The notes: generated by a model not told the origin, from the letters alone. DNA of 64,000 nt from Triatoma infestans (GCA_011037195.1 JAAEAF010006123.1:56605-120604), one strand, 5' to 3'; shown: positions 34,090 to 44,881, numbered from the stretch's first letter. A program made the numbers and translations.

Positions 34090-34270
34090 GAAACTAAGTC
34101 TCTGTACGAGTCTGTGTTGGCACACTGTCTGAAAAACGCATCCTGAAGATGGGCGAACGCCGAAACCGGTCGATGACCACAAAATGAGCAGGCTCCACGG
34201 AAAATGTCCTCTGTGCTTTCCTCTTCTGGCGACCAACCTTTCCAGCTCTGCGGAACCAACCACCACAACA
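34090..34270 (+). repeat. Family B copy inside foldback C
   Basis: Starts near GTCTCTGTACGAGTCTGTG, passes the core at 34139..34175, then ACCACAAAATGAGCAGGCTC, CACGGAAAATGTCCTCTGTG and the outer end TTTCCAGCTCTGCGGAACC. This is the best single-arm example of the family. Confidence 0.8.
34139..34175 (+). ncRNA. Hammerhead-ribozyme-like motif, family B, best-preserved
   Basis: CATC (34139..34142) and GATG (34172..34175) pair as stem I. CTGAAGA (34143..34149) fits CUGANGA. Stem II is GGGC against GCC with loop GAA(C). GAAA (34162..34165) is intact. The last A plus CC pair with GGT as a tiny self-complementary stem III, followed by C at the expected cleavage position 34171. One U lies between the 5' core and stem II. 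Hammerheads with such a minimal stem III are known from Penelope-like retroelements and may act as dimers. Confidence 0.6.
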
Positions 34271-35039
34271 CCACAACAAACCCTTAGAGAAGACTTAATC
34301 CAAACCTGCTTAGCAATTCCGGCAAACATGATACGATTAGCAACTTCATCTATTGGGTAACGACTGCGCTTGGCCGTTTAAGCACCGAGGAGGTCATTTT
34401 TAATAAATAAGAAATATTTTTTTTTTATCGATTTTTGTAAATAAACTGGAATATGGTTTTGTTTTAATAATGATGTTTGACCAGATTTTTAAGTCCCTAA
34501 TGGTTTTAAAATAGGTTTTTGAGTTTTATCAGCATTTGAACTCTCTTATTTATTAGAAATTAATTAGAAAATCTGCTTTTAATTTCAGTTTATGAAACAG
34601 AGAAATAGTAAAAAAACAACGTATATGTAATCTTTATGATTGAAGATCTCGGCAACGGTTTGAAATATTGAAGTGAAATTCATGGCATTTTTCTTCATTT
34701 TTTTTTTTTTTTTTTTTGTAGTTTTCAATACAGTAGTAAAAAGTGGGGGTCAAAATAATATCGCCACTTTCATCCACCGATTAAAATGTAAGGCGGCAAT
34801 AAAATCAAAAAACATTAACAAGATCATAAATTAGAGCGGAAATACTTCAACAAACGTTATGTTCACTTCTTTGATATCTTTCTTCGTTTAAGAGTTATTT
34901 CAAAAGTGGGCCGTTTAAACGGGACACCCTGTAATATGAGCGAACTCCATACTGGTCAATAACCAACCACAACTAGATCATAGAAATAATCCGAGGAGGT
35001 CATTTTTAAAGGTCACATTATATAAAGAGTGTGTAAACG

Positions 35040-35150
35040 TGAATTTGTTCAGGTGCAAGTCTGTGTTATTAGAATTTTTTTGACAAAACATCTTGATTAT
35101 GGGTGAACGCCTGGAAACCGGTCAGAAAGAAGCAGGTTATCATGGAAAAT
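35040..35150 (+). repeat. Family B fragment
   Basis: ACATCTTGATTATGGGTGAA, then CGCCTGGAAACCGGTCAGAA and AGAAGCAGGTTATCATGGAA. The core is degenerate (CTTGATTA), but the GAAACCGGTC part is intact. Confidence 0.65.
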
Positions 35151-35459
35151 ATCGATATAAACATATCGATAGTTTATATAACCTACCTAGAAATAGTTTT
35201 ATAAAACTAAATTCTGTTATTTAATTTTTTTTTTTTAATTAGATACATTTTCAATTTAGGTTATCACATAAACAAGTAGTAGAATTACAGCTAATTAAAA
35301 TTTTCAAAAAAATAATGTAATTTTTTTTTCTTTTTTAAACTCTTAATTAACAGCAACAATTTTTTTTTTTTGTTTTAAATTAGAATTGATAAACTAATTT
35401 TAAAATATATTATTTTTTATTTATTCTTACAGATATAAAATAAAGTATTATGGATCATT

Positions 35460-35670
35460 GTTGTGGTGATTGGTTCCGCAGAGCTGGAAAGCATCAGAGA
35501 CATTTTCCGTGTAGCCTGCTTCATGTTGTTGTCCATACGCCCGGTTTTCGAGTTCGCACCATCTTTCAGGGTGCGTTTGTCAGACAGTGTGATAACACAG
35601 ACTGACAAACGCCCGAAACCGGTCGATGACCACAAAATGAAGCCAGGCTACCACGGAAAATGTCTCTGAT
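35460..35670. repeat. Family B foldback: compact inverted pair
   Basis: The left arm starts TTGTGGTGATTGGTTCCGCA and includes CATCAGAGACATTTTCCGTG. The right arm ends ACCACGGAAAATGTCTCTGA. GCGTTTGTCAGACAGTGTGA and CAGACTGACAAACGC meet near the centre. The right core has lost its CTGATGA/stem II 5' half, but GAAACCGGTCGATGACCAC is intact. Confidence 0.8.
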
Positions 35671-36001
35671 ATTAATATGATCATGTTAGATTACAAATTT
35701 TAGATTCTCAATAGAGTTTGAGAGAAATTAAATTTTCTTCGAAAGGACCGGTGAGCCTTCCCCCCTGAATAAGAAAAAAAAAAGGTGTGTGTATTTATGG
35801 ACGAAGAAAATACTTCAAAAAAGAAAAAAAAAAACAATGGTGTACGAATTTGTAATAGTTTGGGCATCACTAGGGAATAAAATACGAACGTTTTGTTCAA
35901 AGTCATTTTAATCATAATTGAAAATGTGGATGGTCCGCAATGCTGGATAACATCCGGTATTTTATCCGTCGTAGCATGCATATTGTTTTTTTTTTTTTTT
36001 T

Positions 36002-36039
36002 ACTGACCGGTTTCGGATTTTCATCCATCGTCAGAGCAA
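36002..36039 (-). ncRNA. Hammerhead-ribozyme-like motif, family A, intact core
   Basis: On minus, CTGACGA (fits CUGANGA), stem II GGAT/ATCC with a GAAA tetraloop, GAAA, and ACCGGT ending in GTC are all present. The flanks TTGCT and AGTAA can pair as stem I with one G-U. A single U separates the 5' core from stem II, as in all copies here. This is the copy of family A most likely to retain activity. Confidence 0.58.
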
Positions 36040-36167
36040 CTTCACTAAGTTCGTGTAGAGAGTTCTTCACTTTAACGAAATGTTTCTGTTACACATACAC
36101 TTACTGGTTGTATATATGTGGGAAGAAACATTTCGTTGAAGTGAACTCTCTACACGAACTTGGTGAA

Positions 36168-36212
36168 TTTGCTCTGACGATGGATGAAAATCCGAAGCTG
36201 GTCAGGAACAAA
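36168..36212 (+). ncRNA. Hammerhead-ribozyme-like motif, family A
   Basis: CTGACGA at 36174..36180, stem II GGAT/ATCC, then GAAG and CTGGTC. Stem I can form from TTTGCT and AGGAACAAA (CT/AG plus TTTG/CAAA). In the 9.75 kb copy the same positions read TTTA/TAAA, a compensated change. The A15.1-to-G change may reduce activity. Confidence 0.5.
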
Positions 36213-36992
36213 CCCAATATGCATGCTACGACGGATAAAATACCGGCGGATAATTAATCATAAATGTGACTCTACTATGATTTTTATTTCTTGATATGTT
36301 CAGGGAAATTGTATTCATGATTTTCTTTTAACTTTGTACACCAATAGAATTGCTTCTATTATTTGAAACAATTTTCCGAATAAAAAATCATTTTAGTATG
36401 ATACTGTAGTGTCAAATTGCATTTTCCTTGAAATTCATAGAAAATTAGTTAATTCAAAGTGCTTTAACATTTGTAATTTAAGGAGTTACATAGGATTTCT
36501 CAAGACGGCTACAACGCTTTTCTTTGAACTTAAAATGGTAAATGCGTTTATATAAATCTCTCACTTTGAATGAAACATTTTTCTGTAAAAAATGGATAAT
36601 TTACACGTGGTTTTAAGGAGAAATATAGTTATTAAACACAAAATTCATTCATACAAATTCATACAACATTATGTTTATTATGTTACCGAATTTTTTAATC
36701 AAATAAACTATATATAAATAGATTTCAGTTTCTAAAACAATAACCATTATTACTATGGTGCAAAAAAACAAAATAAAATTACACGTTCCATAATTTTAGC
36801 TGAATTAATTTTTGTTTCTTAAAAACTTCATGATCCATTTTATATAACGAACAGTTTATTACTCGCTTCATAATACAAAATATATTGCCCAATTTACGAA
36901 CAATTCAGGCTAAAACTAAGTCCTTTTCAACAAAAAATTTAAATATTATATTACTTAGTATGCTTTTAACATTTATGATTTTCAATAATCTA

Positions 36993-38244
36993 CGAGTGTT
37001 ATCAATAAGTAACGAGGCAAATCGCTGTAAGTAAAAAATGATTTATTTAATCAATATAAAACTTCGGGGCACTTTTCAACATAGTCCCCAGCAACATTAT
37101 ATCTACACCTGTCCCATTCTTCTTCTAGTTTGTGTCTGCCATTCAGGCATAAAATTTTTTTGGGGTTATCTCGAAGCCACTTTTGCACCGGATTTTTAAC
37201 TTTTTTATTGGATTGAAAATGTTTTACACGTAAAGCCTCTTTAAGGGGTCCAAAAAATGGAAGTTTAATGGGGCAAGGTCCAGACTGTATGGGGGATGTG
37301 GAAGGATCTTCTACCGCACTTTTTGAAGTGTTTCTTGAGTTAACTGTGCCGTGTGTGGGGGCGCGCGTTGTCATGAAGCAAAATCACACCTTTAGTCAAG
37401 AGTCCATGACATTTCGTTCGAATGGCAGACCTTACTTTGTTTGTGAGCATATCACTGTAATACTGGCTGTTGAGGGTTCGTTGATCTTCGAGATAGTCAC
37501 AATAAATAGGCCCCTGCGAATGCCAGAATACTGTACGCATAACTTTTTTTACCAGCAGACGGCTGGGTCTTGAATTTCTTTCGAGTGGGAGAACCCGTAT
37601 ACTTTCAATCAAGGCTTTGACGCTTAGACTCCGGCTCAAAATGGTCTGCCCATGTTTCACCTATGTTACAATTCTACTGAAAAAAAAACGTTCTTTCAAC
37701 TGTTGACTGATTTGAACCCTGCTTTCATTGTGGACGTCCGTAAGATGTCTTGGAACCCATCTCCCACAAGTTTTCTTGTTCTGCAGCTTATTCTGAATAA
37801 TGTTATAGACAATTCCAACACTCGCCTACACTTCTTCGGCTATCAGTTCAACAGTAATACGCTTGTTGTTCTGAATTAACGCGTTAATGCGAGATTCGTG
37901 GGAGGAAGTTGCAACTTCAACCGGTCGTCCTCTTTGTTGCTCGGCACAGACACTTACACGGCCATTACTAAACTGTTCTACCTATTTGTAAACGTTCGAA
38001 CAATTATTCCCGTACTCATTCAATATTCTTTCGTGGATTTCACTACCTTTGATAGCCTCTGCAACTAAAGACACTAATCAATGAGCGTTGTTCTTCCGAG
38101 ATACAATGTTAGAGCGCACATGCCATTGTTAACTGAATATATTTGAGGTTATGCTTACCAAATACTCTCGAACAGCTGATGCGAAACTAAGTACAAGGAT
38201 GCCAACTTGAGGCACTAAAACTACTTTATTGATTTAACAGATCG
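36993..38244 (-). mobile_element. Full-length but decayed mariner
   Basis: TA at 36991..36992 and 38245..38246 flank 1252 bp. The ends are imperfect inverted repeats (CGAGTGTTATCAATAAGTAA against CGATCTGTTAAATCAATAAA). The size is normal for mariner. The transposase, on minus, is frameshifted. It is a different subfamily from the 3.4 kb element. Confidence 0.8.
37051..38010 (-). pseudogene. mariner transposase pseudogene
   Basis: N-terminal pieces read RGRPVEVATSSHESRINALI then QNNKRITVELIAEEV (helix-turn-helix region). The first catalytic block reads IGETWADHFEPESKRQS, lacking the Asp of the usual GDETW. The second block VILLHDNARPHTR retains its Asp. Between them VMRTVFWHSQGPIYCDYLED is recognisable. 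The final part FFGPLKEALRVKHF then VQKWLRDNPKKIL sits in another frame. The missing first Asp and several frameshifts mean it is inactive. Confidence 0.85.
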
Positions 38245-41200
38245 TATATAATTATATTTGTATTATTTAAACCTATTTTATAATATACTAGTATCTAAAT
38301 TTGAAATATTTTATGAATAAAAAAAAAAGTGAACATTAAAAATTAAAAAAAAAATAATACACTTTAAGCAATTCAATGGTCAAAAAGGGATGAGAACTAT
38401 TGAAGGGGTGATTTGAATGTGATCTGATAGAAAGAGGGAGAATATAAAGTCCCTCCATAATACTACTACAGTATATATATAATGTTGGTGAGGTTGGGGG
38501 GGGGGTTCATTGCAACCACCCTATATCATACCTACTACTCTTCACCAGAATGGAGCGCATTCAATAAACTGTATGTTTGGGGGAAGTTAGCGTCACACTT
38601 AGTAGAGAGTATCTGGCCAGTTACTAGCAAACAATGAACCTTGCTATTAGCCTAATCGTAACGTATTTCAATTGATATATATACATATATATATGTATGT
38701 ATGTGTATTTATGTATGTATGCATGCATATGCTTTCCTATATAACATACCATTTAATATCTTACAAAAGCAGTAGATTTCTGTTTGTAGAGATAAAAAAT
38801 ATACCAACAGTTATTTATTATTATCTATTTTACAGAGGAGAGATTTGGGGTCTTAAGTACTTCTTCTTTATCCTCTCAAGTACCTCCTATTTTTTTGGAT
38901 CCCAAATTTGAGGTATTTTATGATAATGAAAGAATAATCTTTGACACTTCTTTAGACATACCTAAATCTAGAAAAATGCTAAATGGAGACAATTCTTTCA
39001 ACAAACACTTACTTATTCTAAATATTATAGACAAGTGTCTATGAAATGTAGATTTAATTCTTTAATTTTATTTTCGCACACTCTCTGCCGTATTATTGTT
39101 ATTATTTATTCTAAGCATATTTCTATGAACTTAAATTCCATCCTACATTGAATTGTGATTGCTGACAATGTCATTTAGAAAAATGCAGACCTATATATGG
39201 CTTCTAAATTATTAAAGATCATTGGGCATGCTCAGTAATAACCTGCTTAAAAGTTTATGCAACCATTTCATATGGAGAATTTATTAGTGAATTTTAAATG
39301 AATATATTTATGTCTCTATGCGATGGATAATTTTATCGAAGTTCAGCCTTTCTTAAAGAAGATATATCCACTGTCTTTTCAATTCTGGTGTAAATAAGCA
39401 TTTCCTTTTATTTTGTTAATATGAAAAACGAGTACCAATGCATAAAGTTTCGATATAAGGTACTGGAAATAGGGGAAAATTACAGATATATTTGAATCAA
39501 TGTATGATTCGAACATTGTTCATCACATTAATGGCATACTGTTGCTGAAGAAGAAGAATATTTTCGCAATAAAGTTGAATAAACAAATATTATCCATTTG
39601 ATTAATTACTATCGGATGGCTGTGGAAGAAAATAAAAGTAAATATAATATATACACAAATAATTCAATAAGAACAAGTGGGCAATTTGAAAAACAAATCA
39701 AAAAAATCGAGTACGAGTTGATATGTTCAACTAGATCAATAAATCAGTGTGATTTATTGAAAAAAAAGCTTGAACTGTGTGTTAACTAAATGTCTGTTAA
39801 ATTAACTAGGTTTCAGTAACTTTCGTTTAAATCCAGAATAAATAAAATAAATTGCAAATTAAACCCTACTATGTTTCAGTTGTCCATGAATCTATCTTAG
39901 ACGCTAACACATATATAGAAATGGGTTACGGAGAATATTACATTGTTAATATTTGATAAAAAAGGAGCTATTATAATCAAACGTGGACATGAAAATTGTA
40001 AATTATTTAAACAAAAAAAAAAACAGCCTCCATTACTCCCATTAATTTAATGGAAAACACCAGGTATTCTCGGCGAGCCTAGATAGTAAATGAAGTTGTT
40101 AGAAAAAAATTGGTTATAGAAGCGTTAATACTAAAGTTTGTACTAAAGGCTGAAAAGCAACAAAACATTATGAAAAGTATACAGCACTTAAAAGGCTGAT
40201 TCTTTTTTATCTTTAATATTAAAAGTGGGAGGAAAAGCTAATTAATAATAGAAAAGGTTTATTATGAAAAGAATATCAGATTAGGATACAATAAAGTAAA
40301 AAAATATGAAGATATCAAAGGAGTGGATAAGCTATCAATGATTCCAGAACAAATTCGTCTTTTTTTACAGAACCGAAAAATGCCCTAGTTTACTCTGCAA
40401 CCATACAGGGAACCCATTTTTATAGCTTAGATTTAAGAGGTCTCTAAAGAATTCAGTAATTGTTCTACTTCTTTGAAAGTCTCGAATTCGTAATCATTAA
40501 TCTATAATCAATTCATTCTAGCTAAACTGATATTTTTTTTTTATGTTTCCACGGGTTCTTATCGAAGTATGTTATTAAACCTCATTAGAAACCTCATTAT
40601 TATATTTTACTCGTCTTTGCCAGGCCTGGGGTACGGTTGTTTTGAAACACTGAAAGATATTTGATATTTTCTAGAGCTGGTTTTTAAAGAAGTTTTTTTC
40701 TAATAATTTAAACAAATCACAAATATTACACCTCGCTGACAGGTGATTCTAATATGGGATAAAAGACAAGTTTAAAAATGAATTAATGTGATAATAATTT
40801 ATTTTTAGTAAATTCCAAGGAATTTATGGTGTAAAAGTTTCAGGCATACACAATTAAACATACAAAAGCTTTCGGATTGAATATAAAATAAATTATTAAC
40901 AATAATTCATTCTGAAAACTGGGTTATTTCAATTAATTTTATGTCTTAATGAATAGCATTTTTTTTAAAGATTAATCAAGACACTCAGGATTGAGTCTCC
41001 GTTATTTTTCTTTGTTTTTTTTTTTTTCTTACTTAATAATTAATCTGATTATAAATTTTCGAATTGATTTCAATAAAGTTTGTCTTATAACAAGTTAAAC
41101 GAATCACTGGAAGATATAAAGGTTTTTCGTGGATAAATAAATCTTTTTATACTAAGCGATATTGGGGAAACTTTTAATGATTTGTAAAAAACAAAAAAAA

Positions 41201-41499
41201 ATTAAATATTTTAAGCTTTTCCAAATTCTCCTTTTCTTTTATTTTATGAAGAGTGCCAATATATATCACCAATAAAAATGCTAGTATAATATTAGTACTA
41301 GTAAAAATACTAGTGTGTACTCACTGTTTACTCAGCTGTACTCACTGTATACTCAGTCCATGGAATTATAATCTTAAAAATTTGCCATTATGAATTCTAA
41401 ATCAGTGCAGTTGTAAAAAAAAACTTTGAAAACATAAATTGAATTGTTTTCATTGAATTTACTTAGATACAGAACTTTTTGATTCCGTAATAATATTTT
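38245..41499. other. AT-rich intron, nothing supported
   Basis: Small ORFs, such as 39598..39789 (63 codons, Lys/Ile/Asn-rich), look like chance open frames in AT-rich DNA. No repeat family match was noticed. Confidence 0.5.
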
Positions 41500-41690
41500 A
41501 ATGGTTATGGTTGGTACAGCAAAGCTGGAAATCATTTATATAAACATTTATTGGACCCCGGTTTCAAGCGTTCGCCGATCGTCAGGCTGTTTTGTCAAGA
41601 AAACAGTGTGATAACGCGGAGACTTGCACAGAGCAAATTCAAGTTTATACAATCCGTGTGTTATGCGTTTCTGATAATATTTTAATAATA
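41500..41690 (-). repeat. Family B copy
   Basis: The minus-strand core reads CTGACGA, TCGGCGAACGCTT, GAAA, CCGGGGTCC, so GAAA is kept but stem III has changed. On plus, AGTGTGATAACGCGGAGACT, then TTGCACAGAGCAAATTCAAG and the GGTTGGTACAGCAAAGCTGG end match the other B copies. Confidence 0.65.
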
Positions 41691-41774
41691 ATTATCCAAT
41701 AAATGAAATTATTCATGAATATTATTTGAAAAAAAAAACAATCGGAATATTATTATTTTTATTGTAAATTTGAT

Positions 41775-42240
41775 GTTGAGGTTCGGTCATACACAAGAAC
41801 TCTTTTTTTAAATTTTCTACCGACGTATCGGTAAATTTATTGCCTTCTTCAAGGTCTGTACAAAGGTTTTAATAGAAATCAATAAAAAATAAAATATGAA
41901 CTTAAAATAAATATTTTCAAATAAATAGTTTTTTCATTTTTTTAAATAAACTATATAAATAAACTAAATAAAAAGTATGATATATATATAGCACATTTAA
42001 ATTTATTTTAAACTATTGTTGTAGAACAGATCAATATTAAACTAAATCATAACTATTAAAACTTTGACAATATGTGGCATATATAAGAGTAAAGTATGGA
42101 AATAATCAATAATTAATTAATCTAGTTTAACCTGTGATATACTATCACCAAGCGTTATGGACATTAGATGGGACAAGGGTTTATAAAGGGCTAGGAGAGC
42201 GGATGGGAAAATCGTATCTTAGTCCGGGAATAATCGAACC
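41775..42240 (-). mobile_element. Penelope-like element 3' end, second copy
   Basis: In reverse this matches the 3' region after the GIY-YIG ORF at 63580..64000: TTTTCCCATCCGCTCTCCTA, AGCCCTTTATAAACC, TTTCCATACTTTACTCTTAT, TTAATATTGATCTGT and CTTTGTACAGACC. This copy continues beyond the other's window edge with CTTGAAGAAGGCAATAAATT and ACCGATACGTCGGTAG. No coding part remains. Confidence 0.8.
41830..41880 (-). ncRNA. Degenerate hammerhead-like end of the Penelope-like element
   Basis: The minus strand reads CTTGAAGAAGGC, then TTTACC, GATACGTCGG. This is the position where Penelope-like 3' terminal repeats carry CUGAAGA, stem II and GAAACGUC. An extra T in the first block and GATA for GAAA make it a relic. 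Confidence 0.35.
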
Positions 42241-42612
42241 CCAACATCCAATTTACAACATTGAATTCATCAGTCGTAACTAACACCAAAAATATTATTA
42301 TTATTATTATTTTTTTTTGTTTATGAAACAAAACCATTTCTTGATCAGATTTAAATCATTTATTTATATTGGAAACTATGTTAATTTTGTTTCATTTGAT
42401 GAAAAGATTTAATTTATTCTCAAATAAGGTTTAATTTGAGTATTATAAGATTTAATTTGACTGAATAAGTGCCCTATTATAAGGCTCTTTATTTTTTTTT
42501 TTAGATTGAATTACTTTATCTTTAACATTGAATTATTTTATAAAATAATTTTTAGAATAAAATCCTTAAATTAAGTAAGTAAAATAAAAAATATTAATTT
42601 AGTTCATTCCAA

Positions 42613-43548
42613 GCGGGGGTGCCGCAGGGGAGTATTCTTGGCCCAGTACTGTACACTGTATACACATCCGATATACCCACACATCCGTCCACACAACTAT
42701 GTACATATGCAGACGACACAGCCATACTAGCTTCTAGCACAAACCCAACATCAGCATCACACAAGTTACAGACACACTTACATCGAATAGAAACATGGGC
42801 AAAAAAGTGGAGAATTAAAATGAACCCACGAAAATCCCAACACGCCACGTTTACTCTCCGGCGGGGCTCCTGTCCTGCTGTCTATTTTAACAATAACTCT
42901 CTTCCTTCTGCCGACCTGGTGCGCTACCTTGGACTCTTCATAGACAAACGTCTTACATGGAACCCACACACACGACTTAAAAGACAAGCACTAACTAAAC
43001 GGGCCAAACTTCTCAACCGACTTATCGGAAGACGCTCTAAACTACCCACTGAACTGAAGAGACTAATATACAATACTATAGTAAAACCTATGTGGACTTA
43101 CGGACTAGAGCTGTGGGGTTCAGCCAAACCGACCAACATACGGACTATACAGACGTTTCAATCAAAACTACTCCGACAGATAGTAGACGCACCTTTTTAC
43201 GTTACAAACCTAACTCTCCATAACGTCCTCAACATTGCTTTCGTACAACAACTCGCCAAGACTAAATATAATAAATTTCACACTGCTCTCTCTCACTGCT
43301 CTAATCCTTTCGTACAATCTCTCGCCTCCACTACCATCCCTGACAATCCACCACGCCGACTGAACCGCCAGTGGCCCCGAGATTTCCTTCGGGACTGATC
43401 AGTAGCTGGTATCCCGTAGAGAGTGCTACCACTGGGTAGTTTCTCTCCTCCTACTTTTCACGCCTCTGTAATCTCATCAACATATTTACTTATTGTATGT
43501 ATCTATATACAGATTGTAAATGGCTAAATAAAGAAAAAAAAAAAAAAA
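42613..43548 (+). mobile_element. 5'-truncated jockey-type LINE with perfect target duplication and poly(A)
   Basis: AATTTAGTTCATTCCAA at 42596..42612 recurs at 43547..43563. The element runs from just before the RT GVPQG box to an AATAAAG signal and a poly(A) tail (about 43533..43548). The open frame and exact duplication mark it as one of the youngest insertions here. Confidence 0.93.
42619..43398 (+). CDS. jockey-type reverse transcriptase, C-terminal 260 residues (fragment)
   Basis: The frame is open from the truncation point (GVPQGSILGPVLYTVYTSDI; the G and V precede the first Met). It goes through CTYADDTAILASS (catalytic DD), KKWRIKMNPRKSQHATFTLR, VRYLGLFIDKRLTWNPHTRL, IYNTIVKPMWTYGLELWGSA and the terminal PRRLNRQWPRDFLRD. 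These are hallmark blocks of the Jockey clade. The endonuclease and first part of RT are lost, so no activity is expected despite the intact frame. Confidence 0.92.
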   Translation: MPQGSILGPVLYTVYTSDIPTHPSTQLCTYADDTAILASSTNPTSASHKLQTHLHRIETWAKKWRIKMNPRKSQHATFTLRRGSCPAVYFNNNSLPSADLVRYLGLFIDKRLTWNPHTRLKRQALTKRAKLLNRLIGRRSKLPTELKRLIYNTIVKPMWTYGLELWGSAKPTNIRTIQTFQSKLLRQIVDAPFYVTNLTLHNVLNIAFVQQLAKTKYNKFHTALSHCSNPFVQSLASTTIPDNPPRRLNRQWPRDFLRD

Positions 43549-43563
43549 TTTAGTTCATTCCAA

Positions 43564-44881
43564 ATTTTATGTGTATCATTAATTCAAAGTTTGACGATAG
43601 TTTTCTTTCTTTTTAAAAAAATAAAAAATAAGTAGAATAAAAATTGAGGAAATAATATGAAATTGAAATATTATATAATATAAATGGGTTATTATTTAAT
43701 AATAATTGATAAAAACAAAAAAACAACAACAAAATGAATTTACGTAACACCAATAAAACATCAAATTATTAAGTTTTTACATGACTAAAGCATTAATAAA
43801 CTTGTGTGTCTTGTTATTGTATATTTAAAAAAAAAAAAAAAAAAACTAAGAAAACAACAACAATTTAAACCATAATAACTGTTATACAAAAGTTGAAGTA
43901 TATGATATTGCGTGATGTAATTTCCAGTATTTTATTTCATTTTATTTTTTTATTCTGTTCTTAGGCGAAGAGCAAAGTTGTATTCCGTGACAATTTTTCC
44001 CCCTTTTTACTAGTTCTACTACGTTCATCTTAAACTTTAAAAAATATATGTATATATGTATATATATATATATAAAACATGTTGATACGATATAAGATCT
44101 TTTTCTACCACTGCTTCCCTAAACTTACTATTCTGTCTGTCTGTCTGTAAAGTGGTGTCATCTTTCACAAAGAATAAATTTGTTCAAGATAGAGAAGTTT
44201 TAAAATATGATGAAATGACTCACGCAAACTTGCCTCTGGTTTTTTTTTTATTTATTTAATATCACTTTTTATTTTTCAATTTTTTTTTTTTTTTTTTTTT
44301 TTATCTTATAGTATCCTTTTGTGTGTTTTTATTTCAACATATATGTGTGTATAAAAAGTTTCATTTTATTATTTACACTTTTTATGTTATATAAATAAAA
44401 ATATGATTTTTTTTTTTTTCTTTACTTATATGAAAAATTTCTATGTTTTTTTACACATATTTATTAAAACATTGAAAAAATCAGAAATGGGACTTTACGT
44501 GACTTTAGGAAAAGTTATAGTTCCTTATTGTTTGTTTTCGATTAAAAATAGCCGAATAGAATTGTATTTAACTTTGGATTTCAGGCCTTTAGTTTTTTTA
44601 GACCAACTTCATATAATGCCAATATCAACGGTCTAAATAAAGATAAATAGAATAGGTAGGTCGAATTTTGTAGAGCCCCTCAGTCATTGAATTGTAATCA
44701 TTCTCTTCCTCCAACTTCTTCAAGGTTCTTGATATCCCAGCGAATATCCGCCTAAGTAGTCGGACAACACCTAAATTCATTAATACCTAAAGAATTCTTA
44801 TCTTCCAACCCAGAGATTTCAATTAATATAATAAAATATTTTATTTAATTATAAACATAGCAAGTTCGGTAACAGTATTGG
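43564..44881. other. AT-rich intron with homopolymer runs
   Basis: Long T-runs (44281..44302) and A-runs (43830..43846), a TA tract near 44060 and a CTGT run near 44138. No gene. Confidence 0.5.

Larger units (their letters stand above)
33390..34935. mobile_element. Foldback element C: about 340-bp imperfect inverted repeats, 1.5 kb overall
   Basis: The left arm (about 33390..33730) starts CTAAACGGTCCACTTTTGAA. The right arm (about 34570..34935) ends TTCAAAAGTGGGCCGTTTAA then ACGGGACACCCTGT. Pairs along the arms include AAATATTGAAGTGAAATTCA and its complement, and GCCGCCTTACA/TGTAAGGCGGC. No transposase is visible inside. A family B fragment lies in the middle (34090..34270). Confidence 0.75.
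35925..36250. repeat. Family A foldback: complete head-to-head pair
   Basis: Outer left GGATGGTCCGCAATGCTGGA (inverse of the family's outer end), hammerhead-like core on minus at 36002..36039, inner arms ACACGAACTTAGTG and CACGAACTTGGTG and a spacer of about 50 bp around 36090..36125. The right arm has its core on plus at 36168..36212 and outer end CATGCTACGACGGATAAAAT. Confidence 0.85.

Noticed and set aside
36280..36620. Two Rep-X-like segments (ATTATTTGAAACAATTTTCC and similar)
   Set aside because: Similarity is weak and AT-driven, so not listed as a copy.
39598..39789. 63-codon plus frame rich in Lys, Asn and Ile
   Set aside because: Composition is what AT-rich noncoding DNA gives. No motif, splice context or repeat support.
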